Positions 26,993-36,139 of a stretch of 55,615 nt of DNA are shown here, piece after piece. Position numbers and translations under genes: made by a program. Origin of the DNA: Methanobacteriota archaeon (GTDB taxonomy: Archaea > Undinarchaeota > Undinarchaeia > Undinarchaeales > Undinarchaeaceae); NCBI GenBank assembly GCA_002687935.1, contig NZBN01000010.1, positions 1 through 55,615 of the forward strand. The letters are read 5' to 3'. A model generated the notes under the pieces. The model was not told where the DNA came from. It did no database searches and saw only the letters and a program-made list of their open reading frames with translations. Within the stretch, counting starts at the first letter, position 1. Each line of letters starts with the position of its first letter.

Positions 26993-27946
26993 ATGCGTAT
27001 AAAATCGAGGGACGGCGAGAGCCACAAAAATTACAAGTCATTGTGGCTGGACGGGCTGACTGTGAAGGTTATAGATCAGAGAAAACTTCCCTTTTCATTC
27101 AATATACTTGAATTGAAAACTGCAGGTGAAACGCTCTCTGCAATCAGAAATGGTTCTATACAAGGTTCAATTTCTGTGGCTGTTGCATCAGCCTATGCAG
27201 TTGCCCAGGCAGCTAGTGAGTTTGATGGTTCTGCTTATGAGCTGTTCAGACTATCTGTATATGGAAGTGCTGACATTCTAACAAATGAGCTGGACTGCCC
27301 TAATGTTTCTGTCTCTGTAGAACAAGTGCTTAAGTCTATTAAACATTTAGATTCTATAGAGCTTGCCAAAAAGGCGGCATTTGCGTCAGCAGAGGAAGTC
27401 TCGTCTAACTATATAGATGTGTGCAAACGCATCGGATTGCGGGGAGGAAATCTAATTACTACTGGTTCTAAAATTCTTATTCATTGCAATGGCGGAGCTC
27501 TTGGAAGTGTTGATTTCGGAACTTCTCTTGCACCTATCCGCTCTGCTAAGATCCTTGGCAGAAGTTTTCAGGTATATATTGATAAGGACTGTCCCGGTTC
27601 AAATTCATGGGAACTTTCCCAGGAAGGAATAAGTGTTGCTGCAATTCCTCCTCTTGAAACTGGGCATATTATGCGCTCAGGAGAAATAGATTTCTGCATG
27701 ATGGCGGCAGAAAAAGCTGACCTTAATGGGGATGTTTATTCTTCTCCTGGAACTTATGAGAAAGCAGTTCTTTCCAAGGAGCATTCAATTCCCTTCTATG
27801 TTGCACTTCCCCGTTCTTCTGTTGATACAAGCGGAAAAAAATTTCAAGAAGATTCAGGATTCGTTCCTTCTGAATACATTACTGCATATATAACTGAATA
27901 TGGAATGTTTAGACCTGGAAATTTCAAGGACTTAATGCAGGGCTAA
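26993..27946 (+). CDS. MtnA / ribose-1,5-bisphosphate isomerase-like protein (eIF2B-alpha superfamily), divergent
   Basis: W-LDG-VKVIDQRKLP N-term; ILIHCNGGALGSVDFGTSLAPIRSA; NGDVYSSPGTYEKAVLSKEHSIPFYVALP. Confidence 0.82.
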   Translation: MRIKSRDGESHKNYKSLWLDGLTVKVIDQRKLPFSFNILELKTAGETLSAIRNGSIQGSISVAVASAYAVAQAASEFDGSAYELFRLSVYGSADILTNELDCPNVSVSVEQVLKSIKHLDSIELAKKAAFASAEEVSSNYIDVCKRIGLRGGNLITTGSKILIHCNGGALGSVDFGTSLAPIRSAKILGRSFQVYIDKDCPGSNSWELSQEGISVAAIPPLETGHIMRSGEIDFCMMAAEKADLNGDVYSSPGTYEKAVLSKEHSIPFYVALPRSSVDTSGKKFQEDSGFVPSEYITAYITEYGMFRPGNFKDLMQG

Positions 27947-28365
27947 AACTCATATTGGTCAACACTTATACATGGATGTAGCTTTTCCTCGTATATTTGT
28001 ATGTACTCTTCAAAATCAATATTCCGAATACTTTTAAGACGCCTTTCTCGCTCCTTTAACAATTTGTTTAGATGTCTTTTCTTTTCTGAAAGCAGACGAT
28101 TCATTATTCTGTAGGCTGGAAGTGTTCTGTACATTCGCGGCTTCTCACCTTCGCTGGAGAGGAGCTTTCTTTCTTCGAGAGCTTTCAAAACTTGGTAGAC
28201 TTTTGTCAGCGGTATTCCTGAGAGCTCGCTGATGTCCTTTGCTGTCGTCTTTCTCTTGTTCAGAAGAACTACCATCGCCTTTGACTGATATTCTGTCAGA
28301 CCGAGTCTTTTCAGATATAGGATATTTTCCTCCATCTTACTTTTAGTGGGGGTGGGAAAATACAT
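27943..28365 (-). CDS. TrmB-family HTH transcriptional regulator
   Basis: LGLTEYQSKAMVVLLNKRKTTAKDISELSGIPLTKVYQVLKALEERKLL; internal alternative start at MEENILYL. Confidence 0.85.
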   Translation of the reverse strand: MYFPTPTKSKMEENILYLKRLGLTEYQSKAMVVLLNKRKTTAKDISELSGIPLTKVYQVLKALEERKLLSSEGEKPRMYRTLPAYRIMNRLLSEKKRHLNKLLKERERRLKSIRNIDFEEYIQIYEEKLHPCISVDQYEF

Positions 28366-28376
28366 AAGCTCTTAGC

Positions 28377-28425
28377 GGGAAAATCCCTATTATATAATTA
28401 TAAGAACCTTCCCGATTCTCGGGAA
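28377..28425. promoter_or_regulatory. Two inverted repeats in the TrmB/surface-protein intergenic region
   Basis: GGGA-AAA-TCCC (28377-28387) and TTCCCGA-TTC-TCGGGAA (28409-28425); TATA-like ctatttaaata ~25 nt upstream of ATG 28465. Confidence 0.5.
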
Positions 28426-28464
28426 CTCGTAAACTATTTAAATACTCCAATATTAATCCCCTGC

Positions 28465-31400
28465 ATGGTGAGGATGGCACGTAGTGGTTTATTTGCAATA
28501 GTATCTTGTGTTACTGCGTTATTCTTTTTCGTAGCTCTATCAGGTCCAGTATTAGCTGGGGGTTGTATAGCCGGAGGAACTCCTATTCCATCGAGTAATG
28601 GAAATTGGACTGTTGTCAATGCAACAAGCTGTGGGAATGTCACAATTAATATTACTGGAAATGTCACAATTAACTCTGGCGGTTCTCTAACTCTTGAAAA
28701 CGTCACACTTCTTTTCAATGTTTCTAATGCTCACAACGCAACTTTAAAAATCCGAGACAATGGAAAACTCTATGCAAATAATACAACTGTAACTACTAAT
28801 GCTACAGGAGGAGGAATTGAAGTTCTTTTCCTAAAGGGCAGCACAGTTTCCATGAACAATTCGCTTGTCCGATATGTTAATGGAACTACTCACAGGGGTA
28901 AGGCAATAGGAACTTATCTCGAGGGAAGTAATAGTACATTAGAATTCAGGAATGTTGTGTTTAATAATTCTCATGCGGGACCTGCCGTCACCCTAAACGG
29001 AACGTCATCTCCTACACTTGTAAATCTTACACTGGATGACAACAAGTGGGGTTTCAATGTAACGAACTCAAGTTCAGTTACAATATATAATTCGACTATT
29101 TCAAACACAAGTAATGCAGATATTACTCTAGCAACAAATTCTAATGTTACACTTCTTGGAACGACGCACAATATCAGCAAAATCCCTGCCTTGTCTGGCT
29201 CAGCATCTTTGAATACAAGCTGGTATATTGAAGTCTATGTCGTTACTTCTCTGGCAAACGGAAACAAATACGAAATGGGAAGCGCTTCAGTTGAAGTCTT
29301 TGCAAATAATACAACTTCAGTAAAGAATGCAACTACCAATGCAAGCGGACTCACTTCTCCCACCTTCATATTGACTCACAGGATAAACTCATCTGGTGGG
29401 AACTATTCAAATAATCAGTACAATGTAACTGCGAATAAGACTGGTGGCGGAACTCTCAATAATACTCTATTCAACTTCAGTAATTCAAATCTAGTCGGTG
29501 CAAGCAATGTCACGGTTCAAATGTTCTGGCCTCTGCATATATTGAGTTTCGATTCAAATGTGACTTCTGTTTCAGTTCCTACACAAAGTTATGCATTCGT
29601 TAATTTGACTCTTAATAATACTGGAAATACTTGGGATAGAGTTGTTTTCAAGGACAATGCCAGTGAGGGTTGGTATTTCAACTTTACTTCTCCAAATAGT
29701 TCCTTCAGTAGTACTGACTATGGTCTGAATATGTCTAATTATGATAATGTTTCCTTCACTTTGCGTGTCGAAGTTCCGACAAACGCAACTCCGGGTAAAT
29801 CTTATTTAATTAATCTCTCTGCCAATTCTACAGGGAACAGTAGCAGAGGTCGCTGGAATGTCTCAAGTATAGTTCTAACTGTAAATATAAGCAATACTAC
29901 ATTAAACTGGGCAAATATGGTTCAGAACGGAACTGCACTTCTCCAGAAAAATATGGATACATCTTTGTTTGTCTGGAATGCCTCTAACTATACCACTGCT
30001 TGGGCACTTTGGGGAATGAATAACACACACAATGCAAATACTACAAGCATATCTCAGATTCTCAACAGGTTCAACAATTCTTCTAATGGTAGTGTTGCTT
30101 GGCTTGATTCAACATATGCTGCGCCAAATGTTACTACTGCTTTGACACTTATAGCACACAAGAAGTCAAGTCTTTCCAATACAGCCTATGCAAATCTGAC
30201 AGCAACTGTAAACTATCTCTCTTTAATAGTTAATGATACAAAAACTCTCCCTGAAACTGCCATAATTCTCTCGGCTATATATCAATCAGGAGTGAATACA
30301 AGCGATGACACAGTAAATGATGCATTCAACTGGTTGCGAGACCAGCAGATTAACAAAACTGCAGGACGGGGAAGCTGGAACAATGACACAATTAATACTT
30401 CCTGGGCTCTATATGCAATGGCATCACTTGGTAATACTTCTGACAACAGGACAGCTGCAAGGCGCTGGCTCCAGTCCAATCAAAGCATGGCTGGCTACTT
30501 CGGAGACGGAAATGGTCTTGTCAACATAACCGCAGTCGCTATATTGGCCCTTACAGAGGATAACACAAACACGTCATGGTTCGTGGACAATGACAGAAAC
30601 TTTTCTACATCAAATGACAGATTCTATAGAGGTTCCATCGAGCGCGGTCTTAACTATTTGGCAAGGAATAGTGTTTCCGGCTCGACTGGAGGCTGGAACA
30701 CTTCGACTGCAGGAGGGGATAACCTTCCAACTGCAATGGTTATTGCGGCTTTTTCAAGTGGGGCAAAATATGGGACTCTATCAGGTTATGTTAATGGAAC
30801 AGGAAATGCAAGTGGCTGGAACAATATCAGTGCAGCTATAGTGTCATTCAATACCAGCTCCGCAAACTACAGCGTTGCCACAAACAATGCCGGTTTCTTT
30901 ACCTTGAATCTTCCTGTAACAAAATACACTCCACTTGTTCACTATGATGCCTATATGACTAATTCAAGTGTCAATGAATTTACCCTTAATAACAGCCAAA
31001 CTTTCAACAGGAGTTTCGGAGCTCTTCCAAAAATAAATGTTTCAGGAGATAATGCAAACCCAAGCAATGGCATTTTCAACGCTACAACAGTTGATGCTGG
31101 TTCTCGAGTTAAGCTAAACGGTTCCGCAGTTTACGCTCACAGCGGTAAGAACTTTACTGGATCAATGTACTATGTTAGCGATAATTCCAATTCAATAAGT
31201 GCCAGCAATATAGCAACTGCGGCATCCACAAATTACACTGAGTATGTCTTCATAGCCCCATCTCCAAGTAGTCTCACAGCATATTCGGTTACTATGTGGG
31301 TTAATGACACATATGGAAGTAATGGCTCTATAACTCAGATAATTAATGTCCGCGCAGTTACAAGTGCTGCATCTTCTGGAGGCGGCGGCGGAGGCGGAGG

Positions 31401-32409
31401 CGGAGCAGCAAGTGACTACGCTCTCACTATTATTGAGTATGATAATCAGCTTACAATTGCACAGGGAGAAAGTCGCTCAACAGTTGTAAAGGTCAAGAAT
31501 TCAGGTATTCAGAGTCTTGAGGATGTTGCTCTTACTGTAACAGGAATACCAAGTTCCTGGTATGCAGTCACTGTCAGGAATTCAACACTATCAACTGAGG
31601 ATTTAAACGCAGGTGAAGTTGTGACTTATGATATTGCCTGGGACATCCCAAGCGACGCCGAAGCGAAAACACATGTTGCTACGTGGAAGGCTACAGATAA
31701 AGATTCAAAGGCTCTTGTTGAAAAATCCCTTGAACTAAAAATTTCCAAAGTATGGACAAATACTACTGTTGGTGATTTGAATGTTACCATAAATCACCTC
31801 AAACTCCGTATGGCAAATCTCACTCTGCTCATTTCTAAACTTGACAGGAAAGGAATAGATGTCACTTCATTAAATGCTGACCTCACGGCGCTAAACTCGA
31901 GCATACAGTCCTCTATACAGAAATACAATGCCGGAGACTATACAGACTCCGAACTTCTGGCAATCCAGGCAGGTCTCAAGGCTGACTCAATGGAGAAGGA
32001 AATAAATGAAGCTCTTGAACAGAAGGGAGCAGTCTTCAGAGCTCTGAAATCTATAGCAGTAGGTGGAAATCTTGGTTCAATACTTGCTGTCCTTATAGTT
32101 TCAGGATTTGCCGGTTTCATAATTTGGTTTAAATTCTTCAAACTGATTCGCATATCACACATAAAGGAAGAGCCATCTAAGTTCGCTGAAGGAACTCGAA
32201 TTGAGGGTGTAGTTAAGTCAATAACTGAAACTTCCAAGGGTAAGGTCTTCTTAATTTCAGACGGAACTGGAAAACTCCATGTACGCTATCCGTATTACAC
32301 GACAGTTGCCCAGGGAGATATGGTACGCTGTATTGGACTGGTGAAATCTTATAAGGATGTTCCATATATGGAAGCAACAGACCTCCACAAGGTTACAATA
32401 AAGCACTAA
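28465..32409 (+). CDS. Large S-layer-like surface protein, multi-domain, C-terminal TM and cytosolic OB-fold-like domain
   Basis: Signal peptide; N/T/S-rich with many NxS/T sequons; alpha/alpha-barrel (prenyltransferase/squalene-cyclase-like) segment WALYAMASLG...WLQSNQSMAGYFGDG; GGGGGGGGGG linker; TM then OB-like region. Confidence 0.85.
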   Translation: MVRMARSGLFAIVSCVTALFFFVALSGPVLAGGCIAGGTPIPSSNGNWTVVNATSCGNVTINITGNVTINSGGSLTLENVTLLFNVSNAHNATLKIRDNGKLYANNTTVTTNATGGGIEVLFLKGSTVSMNNSLVRYVNGTTHRGKAIGTYLEGSNSTLEFRNVVFNNSHAGPAVTLNGTSSPTLVNLTLDDNKWGFNVTNSSSVTIYNSTISNTSNADITLATNSNVTLLGTTHNISKIPALSGSASLNTSWYIEVYVVTSLANGNKYEMGSASVEVFANNTTSVKNATTNASGLTSPTFILTHRINSSGGNYSNNQYNVTANKTGGGTLNNTLFNFSNSNLVGASNVTVQMFWPLHILSFDSNVTSVSVPTQSYAFVNLTLNNTGNTWDRVVFKDNASEGWYFNFTSPNSSFSSTDYGLNMSNYDNVSFTLRVEVPTNATPGKSYLINLSANSTGNSSRGRWNVSSIVLTVNISNTTLNWANMVQNGTALLQKNMDTSLFVWNASNYTTAWALWGMNNTHNANTTSISQILNRFNNSSNGSVAWLDSTYAAPNVTTALTLIAHKKSSLSNTAYANLTATVNYLSLIVNDTKTLPETAIILSAIYQSGVNTSDDTVNDAFNWLRDQQINKTAGRGSWNNDTINTSWALYAMASLGNTSDNRTAARRWLQSNQSMAGYFGDGNGLVNITAVAILALTEDNTNTSWFVDNDRNFSTSNDRFYRGSIERGLNYLARNSVSGSTGGWNTSTAGGDNLPTAMVIAAFSSGAKYGTLSGYVNGTGNASGWNNISAAIVSFNTSSANYSVATNNAGFFTLNLPVTKYTPLVHYDAYMTNSSVNEFTLNNSQTFNRSFGALPKINVSGDNANPSNGIFNATTVDAGSRVKLNGSAVYAHSGKNFTGSMYYVSDNSNSISASNIATAASTNYTEYVFIAPSPSSLTAYSVTMWVNDTYGSNGSITQIINVRAVTSAASSGGGGGGGGGAASDYALTIIEYDNQLTIAQGESRSTVVKVKNSGIQSLEDVALTVTGIPSSWYAVTVRNSTLSTEDLNAGEVVTYDIAWDIPSDAEAKTHVATWKATDKDSKALVEKSLELKISKVWTNTTVGDLNVTINHLKLRMANLTLLISKLDRKGIDVTSLNADLTALNSSIQSSIQKYNAGDYTDSELLAIQAGLKADSMEKEINEALEQKGAVFRALKSIAVGGNLGSILAVLIVSGFAGFIIWFKFFKLIRISHIKEEPSKFAEGTRIEGVVKSITETSKGKVFLISDGTGKLHVRYPYYTTVAQGDMVRCIGLVKSYKDVPYMEATDLHKVTIKH

Positions 32410-32411
32410 AT

Positions 32412-33176
32412 TTAGCTTCGAAGCTTATAGCCACGCTTGAACATTGTTACAACAGTAGCGAATAGCACAACTACGAATGCAAGAAGCACAAAGAAGCTTC
32501 CAAGAACACTCGTTTCTGACATCCCAATAAGTCCATAGCGGAATCCGCTTACCATATAGAAGAGGGGATTGAACATCGTTATTTGTTGGAATAGAGGAGG
32601 CAAAATACTTAGTGGATGGAACACTCCACCTAGAAATACGAGGGGTGTGAGAACAAATGCTTGGAATATTGCAAGGTGTTCAAAATCTTCTGCCATGATT
32701 GCAACTACAATTCCAAGGAGTGAAAACACTATTGTTATGAGTACCAGAAATATAAGTGTGTGAATGAAGCTGTACATCATAAACCCAGTGAAAATAGCTG
32801 AGACTAGGTAGACACCAATGGAAACAATAAGTCCTCTTACAACTCCTCCAATTGTTATGGCAATTACAATTTCCATATAGGATAGTGGCGCAGTAAGTAG
32901 ATCAGCTATATTTCCTGCCCACTTAGATATGAATATTGAAAATGAAGTGTTTGCATATGAGCTCTGAATAACACTCATCATTATTACTCCAGGTATTATG
33001 AATTCTAAATAACTAGTTCCTGCAAAACTTGGAACAAGCTTTCCAATTGAATAGCCAAATATGAAAAGGTACAGCAAGGCGCTAATCAGAGGAGTTACCA
33101 ATGTATCTCCGGCCATATTCATAAATCTCCTTATTTCTCTTCGTGCAAGAGCTCTAAGTCCTATAAAATTATTCAT
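32412..33176 (-). CDS. ABC-2 type transporter permease
   Basis: Multi-TM; FVLTPLVFLGGVFHPLSILPPLFQQITMFNPLFYMVSGFRYG. Confidence 0.93.
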   Translation of the reverse strand: MNNFIGLRALARREIRRFMNMAGDTLVTPLISALLYLFIFGYSIGKLVPSFAGTSYLEFIIPGVIMMSVIQSSYANTSFSIFISKWAGNIADLLTAPLSYMEIVIAITIGGVVRGLIVSIGVYLVSAIFTGFMMYSFIHTLIFLVLITIVFSLLGIVVAIMAEDFEHLAIFQAFVLTPLVFLGGVFHPLSILPPLFQQITMFNPLFYMVSGFRYGLIGMSETSVLGSFFVLLAFVVVLFATVVTMFKRGYKLRS

Positions 33177-34086
33177 TTCCTGTCAACCTCAAAAAGGCGT
33201 TTTCCAGCCTGTTCTCTGCTGTACGTATCTCTAGTATTTTTAGCCCCATCTTCTCAATTTCGTACAGAGCTTTTCCAACTTTACTGTAATCTCCATCGAT
33301 GTATATGCGCATCCTGTTCTTCTTCGCACTCACTCCAAGTTTTTTCAATGAAGAAGAAAGTTTTCCTATTGTCCCTGAAACCACAACAGTCACTTTCTGT
33401 GCACTCAGTTTGTCAATCAAATTTTTCGTTGTGTCTAACTCTATCAATTGGCCGTGGTCTATTATTCCAACTCTTTCACATAGTCTTTCAGCTTCCTCAA
33501 TATAATGCGTTGTTAGAAGTATGGTTTTCCCCTCTTTCACGAATTTTCTGAGGTCCTGCCACATTCCAACTCTTAGTTCAACGTCCAGTCCTGCGGTCGG
33601 TTCGTCAAGTATCAGTATGTCAGGGTCATGTACGAGAGCCTTTGCAATTGAAAGGCGCCTCTTCATACCTCCAGAAAGTTTTCGTATATCTACATCCCTT
33701 TTCGAAGCAAGGTCAAAATGTTCAAGTAGCTCTTCTGCTCGTTTTTGAGCCTCATATTTCTGAATTCCAAAGTAACCAGCCTGATAAGTCAATATTTCCT
33801 CAACACTCAGGAAGCGGTCGAGGGACATAAGATCCTGTTGGGACAGTCCTATTCGTTTTCTAGTTTCTCTATAGTTTTTAATAACATCCTGTCCGAAGAC
33901 ATTTACATTTCCGGAACTAATGTTAACAAGACCGGTTATCGCGTTTATGGTTGTTGTTTTCCCTGCCCCATTTGGTCCAAGAAGTCCGAAAAATTCCCCA
34001 TTCTTTATATCAAAACTTATCCTTTTGACAGCCTCCACACTATCGTAATTCTTCACTAAATTTTGTATGGATATTGCTGGTTTCAC
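33169..34086 (-). CDS. ABC transporter ATP-binding protein (DrrA type)
   Basis: GPNGAGKTT, LSGGMKRRLSIAKAL, ILDEPTAGLDVELR. Confidence 0.95.
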   Translation of the reverse strand: MKPAISIQNLVKNYDSVEAVKRISFDIKNGEFFGLLGPNGAGKTTTINAITGLVNISSGNVNVFGQDVIKNYRETRKRIGLSQQDLMSLDRFLSVEEILTYQAGYFGIQKYEAQKRAEELLEHFDLASKRDVDIRKLSGGMKRRLSIAKALVHDPDILILDEPTAGLDVELRVGMWQDLRKFVKEGKTILLTTHYIEEAERLCERVGIIDHGQLIELDTTKNLIDKLSAQKVTVVVSGTIGKLSSSLKKLGVSAKKNRMRIYIDGDYSKVGKALYEIEKMGLKILEIRTAENRLENAFLRLTGNE

Positions 34087-34191
34087 GACCTTTATCTAAA
34101 CTCCTTCTTTATTTAAGCTTCTTATGCAGGGAAATCCTTTAATAGTCTTGACTTGATAAATTTAAAGCACCTTCAATTAGAAGTATATGGT

Positions 34192-34263
34192 GCGCCGATG
34201 GTCTAGTGGCTATGATTCGGCCTTGCCAAGGCCGCGACCCGGGTTCAAATCCCGGTCGGCGCA
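34192..34263 (+). tRNA. tRNA-Gly (GCC)
   Basis: GCGCCGA/TCGGCGC acceptor; anticodon loop TTGCCAA. Confidence 0.95.
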
Positions 34264-34292
34264 TTTTTATATCCTACTACAATAAGTTACTT

Positions 34293-35105
34293 ATGGCAAA
34301 ACAAGAGTCAAGTGTCTACAGGAAAGTACTATTTCTGATAATAGCTGTTTTTTTCTTTGCCGTGGTTTTCAAAGTCATCATTGCCGAAGAATCTACATTG
34401 GAGTTTACAGGAGCAAATATATATCGGGCAGTATATGTGCAGCAGTTAATATCCCATGCCGGCTTTACAAGCAATCTTCAGATAGAGGGTAGTTGGCGCA
34501 GCACTGGAGAACAGTTTTCTGGCGAAGGTAGAATTCTTTCAGCTTCCAAGGGAGTTTTCACTATACTTTATGATGGTCGGCAGATTATGGTTGGAGGCCC
34601 TTCAACAGGGAGTGAGGATATTTCTGCCCGTGCTTTAAGAATTGTCGTACAAAATGAAGATGTTATCAGAGTCGGTATAGAGCCAAGTTCCAATACTGAT
34701 TTTAGTCTCTTTATGTCAGACCTAAGAAATATTCCTGTTCAAATCTCCGGCGAAAATCTAATGGAAACAAGTCTGCGTGGCTCTATATCTATTGATTCTA
34801 CCAATACTATGACTCCAACAATTGCCCAGGACCTGGAAAACATATTGGGCTTCGGTTCTTCCGTCACAATATATGATAAAGGACTTACAATTTCCTTGGA
34901 TGGGGTAATTTTTAACACACTGGATGGGGTTTCTACCTATTTCGATGAAAATAATATTTCTCTTTCAAGGGTTTCCAGTAGTAGGCTTGAACTTGATATA
35001 CGTACAATATCTGACTCCGGTCTTTCAGAATCTGAACTCTATGAGCTCGCGCCGGTTTCCTTCGACTATTATATGTTGAGAGTTATTGACGAGCCTCTGA
35101 AATGA
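34293..35105 (+). CDS. Membrane-anchored protein of unknown function
   Basis: N-terminal TM (VLFLIIAVFFFAVVFKVII); start trimmed because the ORF track extends into the tRNA. Confidence 0.7.
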   Translation: MAKQESSVYRKVLFLIIAVFFFAVVFKVIIAEESTLEFTGANIYRAVYVQQLISHAGFTSNLQIEGSWRSTGEQFSGEGRILSASKGVFTILYDGRQIMVGGPSTGSEDISARALRIVVQNEDVIRVGIEPSSNTDFSLFMSDLRNIPVQISGENLMETSLRGSISIDSTNTMTPTIAQDLENILGFGSSVTIYDKGLTISLDGVIFNTLDGVSTYFDENNISLSRVSSSRLELDIRTISDSGLSESELYELAPVSFDYYMLRVIDEPLK

Positions 35106-36139
35106 AAAATAGCAAAGACTTATTGGAAATCGTTCTCAGACCAAGCGTTCTCCTTACGGTTTTTACTTTCATATTTTTTCTGTCTTCTTCACATTCAATT
35201 AGTATTATTTCCTTTAGTTTTGTAGTGCTATGCCTGCTTCTATTCTTCGCGGGTGAGTTGCTCGGAATCCGTTCCTTCACTCAAAGCTCTCCAAAAAAAG
35301 AATCTCCCAATCTTCTTAATATTGGGTATTGGATATATGCAGTGGCTCTGGCGTCTCTTCACCTGAATTTCTACGCATCTGGGGGAATACCACTTTTCCA
35401 GCCTGCAATAAGGCAGTTTATGAATCCCTTATTGACTACACTTTCCTTCCTTATTGTTCCTGCATCTCTTCTTATTTTTGTAGGCTACTCCAATTCTAAA
35501 AATTCAAAATTAAAGATGCTCTTAGTTTTCACTGCAACTCTGTTCTTCATCTCCTTTACAGGTTTTAGAACTGAAGTTATGGTATTCCTCTTTTCAACAT
35601 TGCTAGTTCTTCACTATACAAATATACTTTCAAGAAAACAGCTTTTACAACTTGGAATTTTTGCTCTCATCTTTTTCTTTGCTCTGACATTCATCCGAAC
35701 TGGTGGTTTTGACTCGAACAGAATAAGTTCAACAGTTTCTGCATACGACTTTGTCGTTTCCCAGTCAGGTCCGCTGGGACATACAAATGGCTTTGTCCAA
35801 TTTGCTGATTTCATAGATATGTTTTCAGACCTTCCAATTTATGGGGGTCGTACCCTGATATCGACACTTGTCGGGGTGAGAACTGGAGTTTCTACAACTT
35901 CTACTCTGTATGGGCCACCTTATGCCGATTTTGGCTTTATGGGCTCTTTCATCTTCCTCTTCTTTGGGTGGATTCTCGGATTCGGTTACAAGGCAGCTTC
36001 AAAAGGTAGTGTATATGCAATTTTACACAGTCTTGTGCTGGTTTTTCTCTTACTAGGAATAGAAACTGGAATAGTTGATCTCATAGTATGGCTCTATTTT
36101 ATTGCTGCCTTATCTTATTACAAATACAATGAAATCTAA
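35102..36139 (+). CDS. Polytopic membrane protein, archaeal O-antigen-polymerase-like (oligosaccharide repeat unit polymerase)
   Basis: FTGFRTEVMVFL and LYGPPYADFGFMGSFIFLFF motifs shared with the next ORF. Confidence 0.7.
   Translation: MKNSKDLLEIVLRPSVLLTVFTFIFFLSSSHSISIISFSFVVLCLLLFFAGELLGIRSFTQSSPKKESPNLLNIGYWIYAVALASLHLNFYASGGIPLFQPAIRQFMNPLLTTLSFLIVPASLLIFVGYSNSKNSKLKMLLVFTATLFFISFTGFRTEVMVFLFSTLLVLHYTNILSRKQLLQLGIFALIFFFALTFIRTGGFDSNRISSTVSAYDFVVSQSGPLGHTNGFVQFADFIDMFSDLPIYGGRTLISTLVGVRTGVSTTSTLYGPPYADFGFMGSFIFLFFGWILGFGYKAASKGSVYAILHSLVLVFLLLGIETGIVDLIVWLYFIAALSYYKYNEI

Noticed and set aside
28434-28718. 94-aa minus ORF at the start of the surface-protein gene
   Set aside because: Antisense to a well-supported CDS.
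34206-34292. N-terminal extension of the 299-aa ORF
   Set aside because: Translation through tRNA-Gly; start moved to ATG 34293.
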